A program made the position numbers and the translations under genes. The notes below the pieces were generated by a model. It was not told the DNA's origin. It was given only the letters and a program-made list of their open reading frames with translations, and did no database searches. From Turritopsis dohrnii (taxonomy: Eukaryota; Cnidaria; Hydrozoa; Anthoathecata; Oceaniidae), in contig BQMF02000013.1 of NCBI GenBank assembly GCA_027922465.2, forward strand, positions 1,240,001-1,304,000: DNA of 64,000 nt, given 5' to 3'. Of this stretch, positions 24,547 through 35,700 are shown in pieces. Each line of letters opens with the position of its first letter. The first letter of the stretch is position 1.

Positions 24547-26409
24547 TCACTTGTGTTGCATCAGCCTGAAATGGCGTTCTTTGTCACGTTTTGTAAAAAA
24601 GCAATAATTGCAACCAACGTATGGGCAATAGTCATAATCCAAATTGTCTGGTGTTACATTTTGTTTCAATTTCAAAGATCTGTAAATTTCCAGGAAAGTC
24701 TTAAAATGGCCATGATGTATTTCCGAGGAAACAGGATTAGGGCAGGATCCACCAAATTCTTTTATCATATTTAAAAATTGGTTATCTCGTCTTGGCAATG
24801 ACTCACAATGATGACAAGCCCTATCAGAACATCGCAGAAATTCAATCTGATAAGGTTTTCTGTTGCAGTGTTTCACGAAAAATTTATAAATGTTTTGAAG
24901 TTCTTGGTAGTCGCGATTTTCTTGCAACTTTTTCTTTGATGCCTCTGAAAACTCTTGAATCAGCTTGTGCGTCTTTTTCATGGACTCGATCATGGGATTG
25001 CTGGAAAGAAAAGTGCTCACAGAAATTGAAAAACCTTCGAGGATTTTATTGTGCCAGAATCGCGAGCATAAAATAGCAGCATTATCCAAAACTTGGTCCC
25101 ACAGCTCCACTTCCCTTTCCTTTGGAATTTTACCGTTTATTTCAACTGGAAGCACAACACCTGTTAACCACTTTGTCAATTTTGACCAACTCCTTTCAAT
25201 GGGATTAAAACGTGAGTGACCTGGTGCATAGCATTGTACGACAAGAACATCAAGTTTTAAATTTCGCCAAAGATAACCCAATGAAACCAAATTTATTAGA
25301 CCTTTCACAGACCAATCCGGTCCTCCATCTGCTATTGCGACGACGTTGTAATAGCTTCTATATTGTATTTTTGATAATAAAGTTATCAAAAAGCTGACAT
25401 GCATGACATTAGTACTCTCAATGATTCGAGCAGGATACAGTTGAACATGCAGTGGTCCAGTACGGGGCCAAGATACTTTTTCGCGACCGATTCGATCTTG
25501 TGTACAAGGGAAATTAGTTTTTATGCTCCTTAGGAAATTCGAATCAACAGAATAACTCCTCCTGACGGGTTTTTTCGGTTTCCTTTTCGGTGATAGCGAT
25601 CGTGACCGTCGTAACCGTGCCTTTAGAATTTTATACCCAGCAGGCACTAACTTTGCATTGCGATATGGGAAATCGTGATCGTTTAAAACAGGTCTCATGT
25701 TATCCAGATGAAACGTTGCATTAACATTACGACGATCTGTTGCAGGTGTTCCAACCGGTACTTTGTTTTTGTTATCCACGGATAGTGAAATTGTGTTATC
25801 ATCACAAATTGCTGCCATTTCTTGCACAATGTTAATTTGCGAAGAAGAGTAATGGAAATGAGGATGAACTTCCTTTTCACCACTGTTGCATTTAGGTGGA
25901 ATCCTTGCAGGAACTAAGGACTTAAATCGTTTGGCGGCGATTGTGTCTTTTCGGTGTGGCTTCAGAAGCCTATGGATAGTGTTTTTACTTATGTCAATTT
26001 TCAATACTGTTTTAACGTGTGCTTGGATGTTTACCAAACTCACTCCATTTGTGTACATTGCATCATCACGGCGTCGGAGATGTGCTTCCGCTGAGTTTTG
26101 TTCGATAAAGGATTTTATTGTTGGTACCAAATCCGTAACTTTTTCATGAATGGGTATGGGTCCAGGTCTTTTTCTACCTGTTATACAAGAAAATAAAAAT
26201 TATTAATTATACTTTCATCAAAATAAAGAAACAATGCAGCGTACATCAGTTGGCATAAAAATGGAAATTGCACATCATCTAAATTCATTTTTCATCAACT
26301 ACTTCCTAAAACTATACTCACATTGCTGTAATTTCTTTTCAGCTTCTTTTCTTTCATGCGCTAAAGGCTCATCGACATCCTCAAACAGCCAAGAAAAATC
26401 GTCATCCAT
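24547..26409 (-). CDS. DDE transposase, Zator/ISAzo13-like
   Basis: Two exons, 26409-26322 and 26177-24547, join in phase and give about 572 residues with no internal stop. It opens MDDDFSWLFEDVDEP. A helix-turn-helix-like stretch lies at about residues 75-105 (VSLVNIQAHVKTVL, SKNTIHRLLKPH). The catalytic triad candidates are Asp164 (SLSVDNKNKVPVG), Asp313 (VVAIADGGPDW) and Glu357 (YAPGHSRFNPIERSWS). The intervening LNDHDFP and KLVPAGYKI blocks mirror bacterial ISAzo13-type transposases. The C-terminus has Cys/His clusters (CSDRACHHCE and CPYVGCNYCFFTKRDKERH) that look like zinc fingers. It sits inside matched inverted repeats. Function: cut-and-paste transposition. Confidence is high for transposase, moderate for the superfamily name. 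Confidence 0.85.
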
Positions 26410-27797
26410 TTATAAGTACTTAAATACAGCTTTTTGATATGCAGTTAAAGACGCTAATGATGGTTTTTTGAAATAGCCGCATATCATTGAAATATCACTT
26501 CAATTTATATAGGAAACAAAGCAACTTCAATCCCACTGATTTTTTTGGCTTCAGGTTGGTTTGCCTGCTCGTATGAGAAGAACCGGACTTAAGTTGCTAA
26601 CTTCGTTCTGAAGTGTTCCGCTTCGTTCTGGACATTTTTTTGAAAATATTACATCCAAAAGAGACCCCATTATTATTATTGTGATATTGTTTTTAGTAGT
26701 TCATTTTTAATCCATGAAAATAAAATTAGAAAGAAAAATGATTTCTGTTTGATTTTTTTTACTTTTTCATGACGAAAGATCATACTGAATTATGTCGTGG
26801 TCGTTTTCATTTGATGTATATTTGATGTATACCTGAAGGAAAAAAATTGTTTTCTACGATTCTTATAATAAAAAAGTAACTTTAACTTTCGTTCTACTTC
26901 GTTCTACTTCGTTCTAGGAATCGTTCCGAATTAATTCGTTCTTTCCCGTTCTATGTTGATGCAAAATTTGTTCGACATATAATCGTTCCATGTAAAGTTC
27001 GTTCCGAAATATGTTGCAGAACGAAATAGAACGAATTATTCGTTCTTCAGCGGAGCGATTATAGAACGAAGATGGAACGTTATTTGGAGATGATCCCTAA
27101 GGGGAGGACTGAGCGTATAATTACGAAATATGTTCTGGTGAACATGCAATAACCATTCGTTCGTTTGAATTATTCATTCCGAACGCTTCCCGAAAATTAA
27201 TTATTGCAATGTTTGGTATTGTTATGTTATTGACTTTAATAATCGTTTTGTCGATACGCCACACAATAGCGCCAATTTAATTTTACGGCCATTATTGAAA
27301 CTTATGCTAATGTATCGCTAGAAAAGCGGTACTCCTCTGAAGATGCAGAAATTGTTCGTTTTCTTCTTTCTTCATTTTCTGAAGAACTAAGCCGAAAGGG
27401 AAATTTTGACACGGTAAAAAGTTTTGTTTTTGCATAGTTTCACCACCCCCAAAATAAAAAAAATTTACTGTGTCGAATTTTCCCTAGAGCTATGTTTCTA
27501 TGCGGTTGCTATGCTAGATCGTCATCATTCAATCAGATGCATTCAAATAGGAGAGTAAAATAAAATTATCGAGGCAATCCTTTATAATAAATCACGATTA
27601 TTTTAGCAACGAATTCTGGTCGAGTGGTCCTAACTGAGATGGTCATGTATCAATTAGTTTGAACACTTCGTTATCTGAAAGATAAAAGATGAATGGACCT
27701 TTTTTCAAAATTTCATAGTAATTACTTTCTTAGATTAAATGTTATGAGCAAATCTTTTCAAAAAACGGCGAATTTTGTTTCAAGTCACCCCGTTTTT

Positions 27798-29005
27798 TTA
27801 AAAGTTAATACCTTCTGATCCACATTTTCTTGATCCATTTTAATTATGTAGGCAATATATTATATGCTTCTAAAACAAAAACAAAAGAAATAAGTGTATT
27901 ATATATAAAAGTTTCTAAACGTTTAATATATGCTACAAAAATTCTTAAAGTTTATGGGAATGAGAGAATCATCTCAAAATTATGATTTTTAGAGCTATAC
28001 TTTTTTATATATTATGTTACGGTAATACTACTGTATGTATGGCATCATAAAAATTAATGACCATATGATGGGTCAAAGTAAGGAGTCTATCTTAGCAACA
28101 TTTATAAATATAAACAAAAAGCTAAAACACCAGCTGCTACATGGCAGTGGAAACTCTTATCCTTTCTTAACTTTTACTAAAACGTTGAATGCATTATAAT
28201 TTTAAGCATAGGAAGAAAGGTAAGGATTTTCATAGGAGAAACGTAAGTATATATTTTTTCCAAAACTGACTGCAAGGTTCTCACATGATTATTTGCATAA
28301 CTCCCGTACCATATTGGATTTGCTATGAAAAAACCCCACACAAATTCGGCACTATACCACCAAATACGCAGCTCAGAAAAGTGCCATTGACTTCCCCTCC
28401 CCATCTCTTAATTTCACATCGGTATGGCGAGATTCAAACTTAGAAGAGTTTATTGCGTAGTTAACGATTGTTGTTGTTTTTTATTTTGTTTTGTTTTGTT
28501 GTTTTTCTTTGCCAGGAGGGCGCATGGCGTATATTAGCAACATTTTTTGCGGAAGTGCACATTTCGTTTACAGTGTTGTTCTAATGTTGATGGGAGAAAC
28601 GTTCACTTGGAGATCACCCCTTTCGTGTATTCACGTATAGGTCTTTGAACGCGGTGATATGTTCATGCTTCCTGTAATCATCGATGTTTGATGAATGACG
28701 TTCAGAGATTTTCCAGCGAACAAGGCTTTCTCGATCTGGAACCCCGAATGCATGTGGTCGTTGAACGGAGTAGTGAAAATAATGACGTTTTCGCTCGGAT
28801 CGAGCTTGTGGTATCGCTAACTCGAATTTTCTTCTTTTCGAGACGTACATTACAGCTAATCTTATATAGAATGCGATGCATTCTTTTGCCATCGCTGCAC
28901 ACACCGTTCGTTGTTAACGATTGTTTTGTGTTGACAGCGTGTATTATTTGTGTGCATTGTATTATGATATTGACTCCGTGCCAGGGCTAATTGGTTTTAT
29001 TCTAT
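27798..29005. other. Spacer without a recognised gene
   Basis: Mostly AT-rich sequence. A more balanced stretch at 28614-28904 has open frames on both strands (a minus frame contains FELAIPQARSERKRHYFHYS), but no family, start or splice partner could be recognised, so it is left uncalled. Confidence 0.4.
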
Positions 29006-29371
29006 ACAATCGACGCTCGTTATCTCGAACTTTCACTATTATCTCGAACTTTTTCATCGTTATTTACGCTCGTTATCTCGAACTCTGTGCGGGAATTTGA
29101 AAAAAAAAGAAGACCTTGCATTGCATTTATTTTTATTGATTTTCTTTTCTTAATCGAGCAGTTCCTTCAAGTACCCTTACTTATAAAAGGTACCTTCAGG
29201 TGATCTTTAATCAGCTACACATAGTTTGCCCACGGAAGAACTGATGACCGAACTACTGACACGTCCTTTCTGAAAATTTCCAAAATCCCGTTATCTCGAA
29301 CTTTTCAAGATTCACGCTCGTTATCTCGAACTTTTGGTCCCTTGGAAGTTCGAGATGATGAGCATCGACTG
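29006..29371. mobile_element. 366-bp pogo-like MITE, TA duplication
   Basis: Ends CAATCGACGCTCGTTATCTC and the inverse of CAGTCGATGCTCATCATCTC, flanked by TA at 29004-29005 and 29372-29373. CGTTATCTCGAAC recurs inside at about 29019, 29071, 29289 and 29319. These ends resemble pogo/Tigger-type elements. Non-autonomous. Confidence 0.75.
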
Positions 29372-29597
29372 TATTGTAACTTCATAATCAATTTCATTTT
29401 CTTTAGGGACTGTTTATATGATAAGCCGGACAGAACGATTATTTTTTTTATATACGGACATTTTCGCAGCCGTCCGTTATGAAAAAGACAAGAAATCCTG
29501 GGCTTGAAGTTGACTGATGACGTTAATTACAATGTTTATAACTTGACGTCAAATAACTGTACAAGCGTCTTTCTCTTGATCGACTCTACCAGTAAAG

Positions 29598-31510
29598 ATG
29601 TGGACTTTATTGGCGAAAATATTGACAATGTATTTGGCTGTATTCACGGTCACCAACATTGTCAGAAAACACAGCTCAATTGGTTTGATTGAATTTCAAT
29701 CATTCACTAAAAAAATGTTCGTTTCAAGGTCGCTGCCATTGTTATTAGGAGGAAAAGAAGGAGCTGAATTCGATTATTCGCAACAAATGGATGATAGAGA
29801 TAATAGCTTACAAAACAAATGTCTTAGCACTGTACGATCAACTTTTTTTATGGTAAAGCCGTCCATGGATTATAAAGGAAGCAGCACAGCAACTGATAAC
29901 AAATATATTAAAAACACAACTATCACTCTTGGTGATCATCGTGTAGTGTGTGAGGTGCCTTATCATTTAAAGCCATCTTACATCTGGCATCAGTACACTT
30001 GCGATTTATATGAAACGGAAACGCTGTGGAATGGTACAAACGAAATCTTCAACGAACACAGCTCTGTTGAAAGCAAGGCGGATAAATTCAAAGTGAACGT
30101 GGAGCAGATCACATACATCGATGTCTTTTTAGAGGATGTTTGTGATGACGAGTATGGAGGTGACATGGAATTGTATTACACCAAAACCGACAACTATTCT
30201 GAAAATACCGTCCAAGAAGACTTTTGCCTTACAGTGACTGAAGACGATATTGAAAGCATCAGAAATCCCGTTACTTACTCTGTTGCAAACAAAGCAAGAA
30301 AACACAGGTAAATTGTTTTGAGAACTGTACAGTAGAAGTTCTCTAAAGTTGCATCTCAGTGGACACCTCTCGAAATATTTTTGCTGCTATAAGCCAATCT
30401 CGCTGGGCCGTCTCTATAATGCTTATTTCTTGGCCAGATAGAGTGTGCACAGTAATAACAGGAAATCACCAAAAACCAATGCGTCTAACTTTTTCTCTTT
30501 CTTTCTGGTTCAATGCCTCTTTAAAACGTCCTGCCCTCTATAAGGCGGACATCTCGCTAAAACAGACAAAACGTTTGGTCCCGTAGGTGTCTGGATTTAT
30601 GGAGATTGCACCGTATATCCTTTCTGATTCTTATAATAAGTTTTTCGCATGTCTTACATCGCATCGTATATCCTTTCTGATTCTTATAATAAGTTTTTCT
30701 TACATTGCAAGTTCTTGACGTAAACCTTATGAAATCTGGATGACTGAGTTTATATCACAACCTAACAAGACGATTGATGAACATGTCACGTGATTATATT
30801 ATTTTAATGTAAACACATTCGTTCTTTCTCTTTAAAAGAATCGATTTCCCACTTAAATTCGCTGACCCGCCACAGACGCCTCACACAACAACCAAGCCTC
30901 GCACCACAACCAAGTCAACGCCACAAGTGCACCACCATCATTACGCGTACCCAACCTATTACCCAGTCTACCCTGAATATATCAACTACTACGATCCAAA
31001 TGTACCAGTCTACTCACCAGCAGATATGTATTCTTCACAATATGACGTGTATTACGACACGTTCGCAGGTGGTGTATATGGCAGTAACGTAAAGTATGAT
31101 GGAGAAGCAAATGACAGCAACATAAGATATGATGGAGATGTACATGACAGCAACATAAGATATGATGGAGATGAACATGACAGCAACGCAAGATGCAATG
31201 GAGATGATGGCGGTAAGTCGATTAAAGGGAATTTTCTTCAGATTATTTCCAAAGTGTTAAGAGTATTTTTATTCAGAGTTTCTTTATGAAAATTTCTATG
31301 ACATTATGACATTTTAGATCTAGTTTATCTAGAGCCTGTCAGCTTTCTTTCTAGACTTGTATTGCTTGAAAGTAAAAACGATCGTGTACCTATGTTAAGG
31401 AATTACGTCTCTCTCTCATACAAGCATCAATTTTCAGAACATATGAAAGTTGAGTTCAACCAAGAAATTATTTTCTTTTTCTAGTTTCATCATCACACGT
31501 CATTTGTTAG
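29598..31510 (+). CDS. Unknown secreted protein with Tyr/Pro-rich and YDGD-repeat C-terminus
   Basis: Exons 29598-30307, 30839-31212 and 31485-31510 join in phase with GT/AG borders, giving about 369 residues. I do not recognise the family. The N-terminus MWTLLAKILTMYLAVFTVT looks like a signal peptide or signal anchor. The middle has potential N-glycosylation sites (KNTT, WNGT, DNYS) and several Cys. Exon 2 opens with Thr/Pro-rich linker, then a HHHHYAYPTYYPVYPEY stretch and near-identical 12-13 residue repeats (SNIRYDGDVHD, SNIRYDGDEHD). The last exon adds VSSSHVIC. A poly(A) signal follows at 31641. The composition suggests a matrix, mucus or capsule protein, but that is inference. Alternatively it is a lineage-specific membrane-anchored protein. 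Confidence 0.6.
30330..30613. mobile_element. 284-bp Tc1/mariner-pogo-like MITE in intron 1 of the unknown gene
   Basis: TA flanks at 30328-30329 and 30614-30615. Left end CAGTAGAAGTTCTCTAAAG and right end the inverse of CGGTGCAATCTCCATAAAT, both followed inward by AGTGGACACC/CCAGACACC. The interior has a GCGGACATCTC motif related to the element at 1924. Confidence 0.5.
30613..30700. repeat. Tandem duplication of about 36 bp
   Basis: CGTATATCCTTTCTGATTCT and its continuation to AAGTTTTTC occur twice, about 54 bp apart. Confidence 0.7.
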
Positions 31511-31640
31511 ACGAATGTTTTGTGCAGTCAGGTCAGATGTCATATCTGCTATTGGAAACCAGTAAACAATACAACCTGTGACTGGACAGCCGTCAGTCAA
31601 ACCGGCGTCGTTGCTTTCGAAACGGCTGACGGTATTCTTG

Positions 31641-31646
31641 AATAAA
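31641..31646 (+). terminator. Probable poly(A) signal of the unknown secreted-protein gene
   Basis: AATAAA 131 bp after the TAG stop at 31508-31510, preceded by a small GC-rich inverted repeat (GCCGTCAG and CTGACGG). Confidence 0.45.
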
Positions 31647-31649
31647 AAA

Positions 31650-32749
31650 AAAGAAGATAAAAACAATCTTATGAGTGTAGTTTTGAAATATTAACCCAAG
31701 TTGCTATGTGCAATATTCAAAGAACTACACACCATTCCAACTACACAACTACAAGTTCCGAGCAAACGAATGCTACATATTCCAAAATCGCATGCGTTTG
31801 GCAACTGTTTTTTATGCTACATACTACAAACTTCTCGTAGCATACCACATGAACATGGTCAGCTAATACTGTTTTCTATATTGTGGCCAAATGAACGCTA
31901 CAATGTAACATGTTTTTGTGTGACTTTGTACAGGAGCTAATATAGACTGATTTTGACATCAATAACCGGTATTGGGCGTAAAAAATCGGCGTCCCCCAAA
32001 ACATATTCACTTGCAAATTACTCACCACAAAACAGCATATGTCAGCATATGTTATATGTCAGAAAATCCACAACCCACCAAATAATGAAGAAATAATGAA
32101 AATAATGCAAAGATCGGCAGATACCGATCCGTCGTTGATCTTCTTAGACATTACACTATGTTAACACCTAACACAATCATGTCTATTTAATTCATGAACT
32201 GGGGGAGTAGTACTATTTTTATTTTTTTTTACTGCAGACAGAACATCGAATCTTTTTAAGCTGAAATCTATCATGGTTTATGTTTGTGGAAATTAACTTT
32301 AAAATATTTCTTAGAACCATTTCTTTTCTTCCAGTAAATGACATAATAACAGGTTCCATTCATCAACACCATTGATTTCAGGTACCTTACAAAAGCAAAC
32401 CAATATGTTCGTAATATAAAAATATTTTGTCCATTGACCTCTAGCGATAAGCTTTATATCAGATCGCAAGATTGAAATGTTAGAGGATAAACTCAAAGTA
32501 TGAGTAGTTCACAGGGGGGGTCTCAATGCCACAACCTTCATAAAAGCGTATATTTTAATCTGGCCCCCGGACAATAGCACAACATAAACAAGACAGTATA
32601 TGACTTCTCAGATCCAGACACAACTTTGCTGTCGTAACTTCGTTATAAATCATGCCACCGTAAATCCAAACATCGTCAGACGAATGGATCAACGAACTGT
32701 ATAGTAACGATGTATGGTAATCCTAACGATTATAAATGCGCAAAGCCAA
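31650..32749. other. Gene-free spacer
   Basis: Nothing recognisable as a gene or mobile element. The flanking genes converge here, so it should hold both 3' ends. Confidence 0.4.
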
Positions 32750-35700
32750 TCAAGACCTCCATAATAATCCTCTTATCTTTAAAGGTGGCGGATGTTTAAC
32801 TTCGTCTTTTACAAAAGGTAATTCTGATAGTCCACAATAATCTAAAACTGTTCGCACCAATTTATCTAATTGGCTTTCTGTTGGGACCTCGTGCCATTGT
32901 TTCAATAAAAAGTTCTTCAGACTATACGGCAGGTGCTGTAAAACCTTCTGGAATTGAGTAGTTAAACGGTTTTGCTCGACAATGTTTAAAAGCCAATATT
33001 CGAAGGATGGCCATTGTTTGCTAGTCATAATTTTGGTCAGGTATGTGTTAGAGCCATTATCACCAAAAAATATATTCATTGATATAGTTACCACAGGGCT
33101 GGTAATTTGATGCCACCAAAATGCTGGAAAATACAACATATCACCAGCATTCAATTTGCACTAAAGGAATGGAAATATTTACAATTAAAAAAAAAAAGCG
33201 ACTCTATTATAAGCAACATTAAACCTTTTCGAGGAAAACATTAAAGCTGAACCAGTTTTCAAGATTTGAACATTTTTATAAGCAATTTGGAATTTTGACC
33301 AGAACTCAACTTCAAAAGATTCAATCTGCACTAAATGTGCCTAATGGTTGCTTAATTTTTCATCTTAGATAAAATTGAAAGGATGAACGATAATGGCTAT
33401 ATAATTAGGTGGGGCAAAAAAAAAGCAGAAAATCTTAACTTCCATATAATTCTAAAGCACTGTGTTCCAGACTGTTGTTGGTAATACCACATAATAGGGT
33501 ACACCTAGGCCCTACAGGGGCTATATATACTTTAATGGGAGAAACTTTTGCAAGAGAAACTTTCGCGAATTTCGCGAATTTTGGACATTTTCGCGAAAGT
33601 AAATCCCAAAATATTTTTGATTTCGACCACACGCGAAAATAAATCCCATAAAAATTTACAAAAAGTGGCATTCGCGAAAATAAATCCCGCAAAGATTTTT
33701 TCAAAAATTCAAAAATTTCAAAATGTTTACAAAACAAGTTTTTGACTGTATCCGACGACGAGGTTGAAAACTGATAAAAACACGTCTTGAACTAAAAGAA
33801 TACACGTATATTTCACAGAATTCGTGCTGTCTTTGAACCGATTGAAGTGACAAAAAGTGTTACAGTGAGGTTTATTTGAAATTTCATGCGTGTAAAATAA
33901 AGGGAAACATTGAACTAATTCAAGCTTAACAAAATTTGTTTCTTAATCATCTATATTTATAATTGTTATTTTCTTCGAAGCATCAGGCATTTTGGTTTTT
34001 GAAGACCCTGATGATGGTTTCGATGGTTGTCGAAACATGTCTCGGATGTGTAGTGTTTTGCTTTTTTCCAGAATTTGGGAATTTTCCTTGGGAATTTCAG
34101 TTTTTTCATTCGCACCACCTTGAAGTGAAATCTCATTACCAAAAATAGAGCCAAGGAATTCCGGATTTTCATTTGATCTCTTTGACGAGTTACATGATGA
34201 TGAATAAAGTAGTTTCTATAGTTGTTCAAAAGAAAAATATCTATCATAATCATTGATTTTTTCTGTTTGGTCGTAGGTTTATCGTTAATTCAACTTTAAC
34301 TTCAAAGCCTTGTGAAATTCTGAGGTTAAAACGTAAGAAAAAGTGATAAAAGTTACTCTCTCAAAATGTATTTTTGGCTAAGTTTAAGGAAATTTTCAGG
34401 CAATTCGCGAAAGTTTATCTCGCAAAAATTTCCCAAAATCCACATTCGCGAAAATAAATCCCGCGAAAATGTTTAAAATGTGGCATTCGCGAAAGTAAAT
34501 CCCATAAATTTCGCGAGTTTTTGACCTCGCGAAAGTTTCTCCCGCGAAGGTTTCTCCCATTAAAGTAGTTTGTGAAGTTTTTTACCCCTCTTAAAGGAAA
34601 AAATATAAAATACTGGGTGCTTTTTTTACCCACGAAAAGTCTAAAAAAAAAACACCCAGTGGGGTAAAAAAAAGCCACCACATTCTCCATAGGAATTGCA
34701 CTTGAATGGTGAAAGTTACTTACTGGACCATGTACCTATGACTCTCCTCTCTTAACCCTGTGTTAGAAATTGATGTGTCCTATCTCTAACCATGGGTCCT
34801 GAATGATTAATTGAAGACAAAGGAAATGAAACTCACACGAAACTCATTCACACATAAGCATTACTTAGATTAAATAGTAATGTAGTATGCAGTTACAGGA
34901 AAGGTTCCTATGCTATATAAAACTATGATAATAAAGCACCTAAAAATCAACTTTTCGAAGGATATAAAAGACGCTTGGAAGGAATGTCTATTTCTTTCGA
35001 CACTAACTTCATATTGCTAGTCAAATGGCTGGGTTCAAAATTTTAGATTGTGTTTACCGGAGTGTTCTCCATGAAATAGGTTAAAAATCCTCCTCCACAG
35101 TAATAAATAATGATCTTGAAAACCCTGATTGGTTTTACCGGAAGCATGAGATACTACGTTACTATACTAAGAAACAAATTATGTATTTACGTATTTACAC
35201 AACAGATGTTTGAGTCTTCCGAAGTCAATGTTTATTTTTCTTTTTGCCTTATTAAACAATGCCATCACTTTCTCCTTACAATCAATCATTATTTTTTTAC
35301 CCCATATTGATTTAAAAAAATGGGGTAAAAAAAACACCCCTCCTTTTCAGCTAACAAAGAAACATTTAGAATTAATTACATTAGCAATCCAAAGGCATAC
35401 TATCACCCTCCAAACTGAGACTTGCAGTAAATACATCCTTAGTAATCACAAAGTTTACAAACACACTGATAAAACTTTTTTGGTATATTTTTTAACCATT
35501 TCTCTGTTTTCCTGCATAATTTTTCTTTTAACAATAATAGAATTAAATTTGACATATTCTGAAATACTAGATATATCAGACAAACATAAAAAATAACAAC
35601 TTTCAACTTTTAATTTTTTTTCTTCGTTCTAGGTTGGGGTTCTTTTTTTTACCCACGCACACCCCATGTTTTTTTTACCCCATCTGACTATTATACAGTA

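Larger units (their letters stand above)
21128..27097. mobile_element. Zator-like DNA transposon, 5.97 kb, two genes, apparently intact
   Basis: Inverted ends GGGATCATCTCCAA are followed on both sides by arrays of CGTTC/GAACG motifs (21140-21330 and 26600-27080). TAA flanks it at 21125-21127 and 27098-27100. It encodes a spliced DDE transposase (26409-24547, minus) and a second spliced gene with a BEN-like C-terminus (about 24055-22005, minus). The 3-bp duplication and the ISAzo13-like catalytic blocks fit the Zator superfamily as I know it. Ends, duplication and transposase frame all look undamaged, so it may be young. Confidence 0.75.
20476..27636. mobile_element. CAGTTAGG-ended element, carrying a nested 6 kb transposon
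   Basis: Left end CAGTTAGGACCACTCGACCA at 20476 and its inverse ending at 27636. AGATG flanks both sides (20471-20475, 27637-27641), a 5-bp duplication. Its right arm (about 27165-27600) aligns by eye with 47269-47980 of a related element at 47129-48033, confirming a repeat family. The Zator-like transposon at 21128-27097 inserted into it later. Confidence 0.6.

Noticed and set aside
28614..28904. Overlapping open frames on both strands in a less AT-rich patch
   Set aside because: No recognisable family, no splice partner, and the strand cannot be decided.
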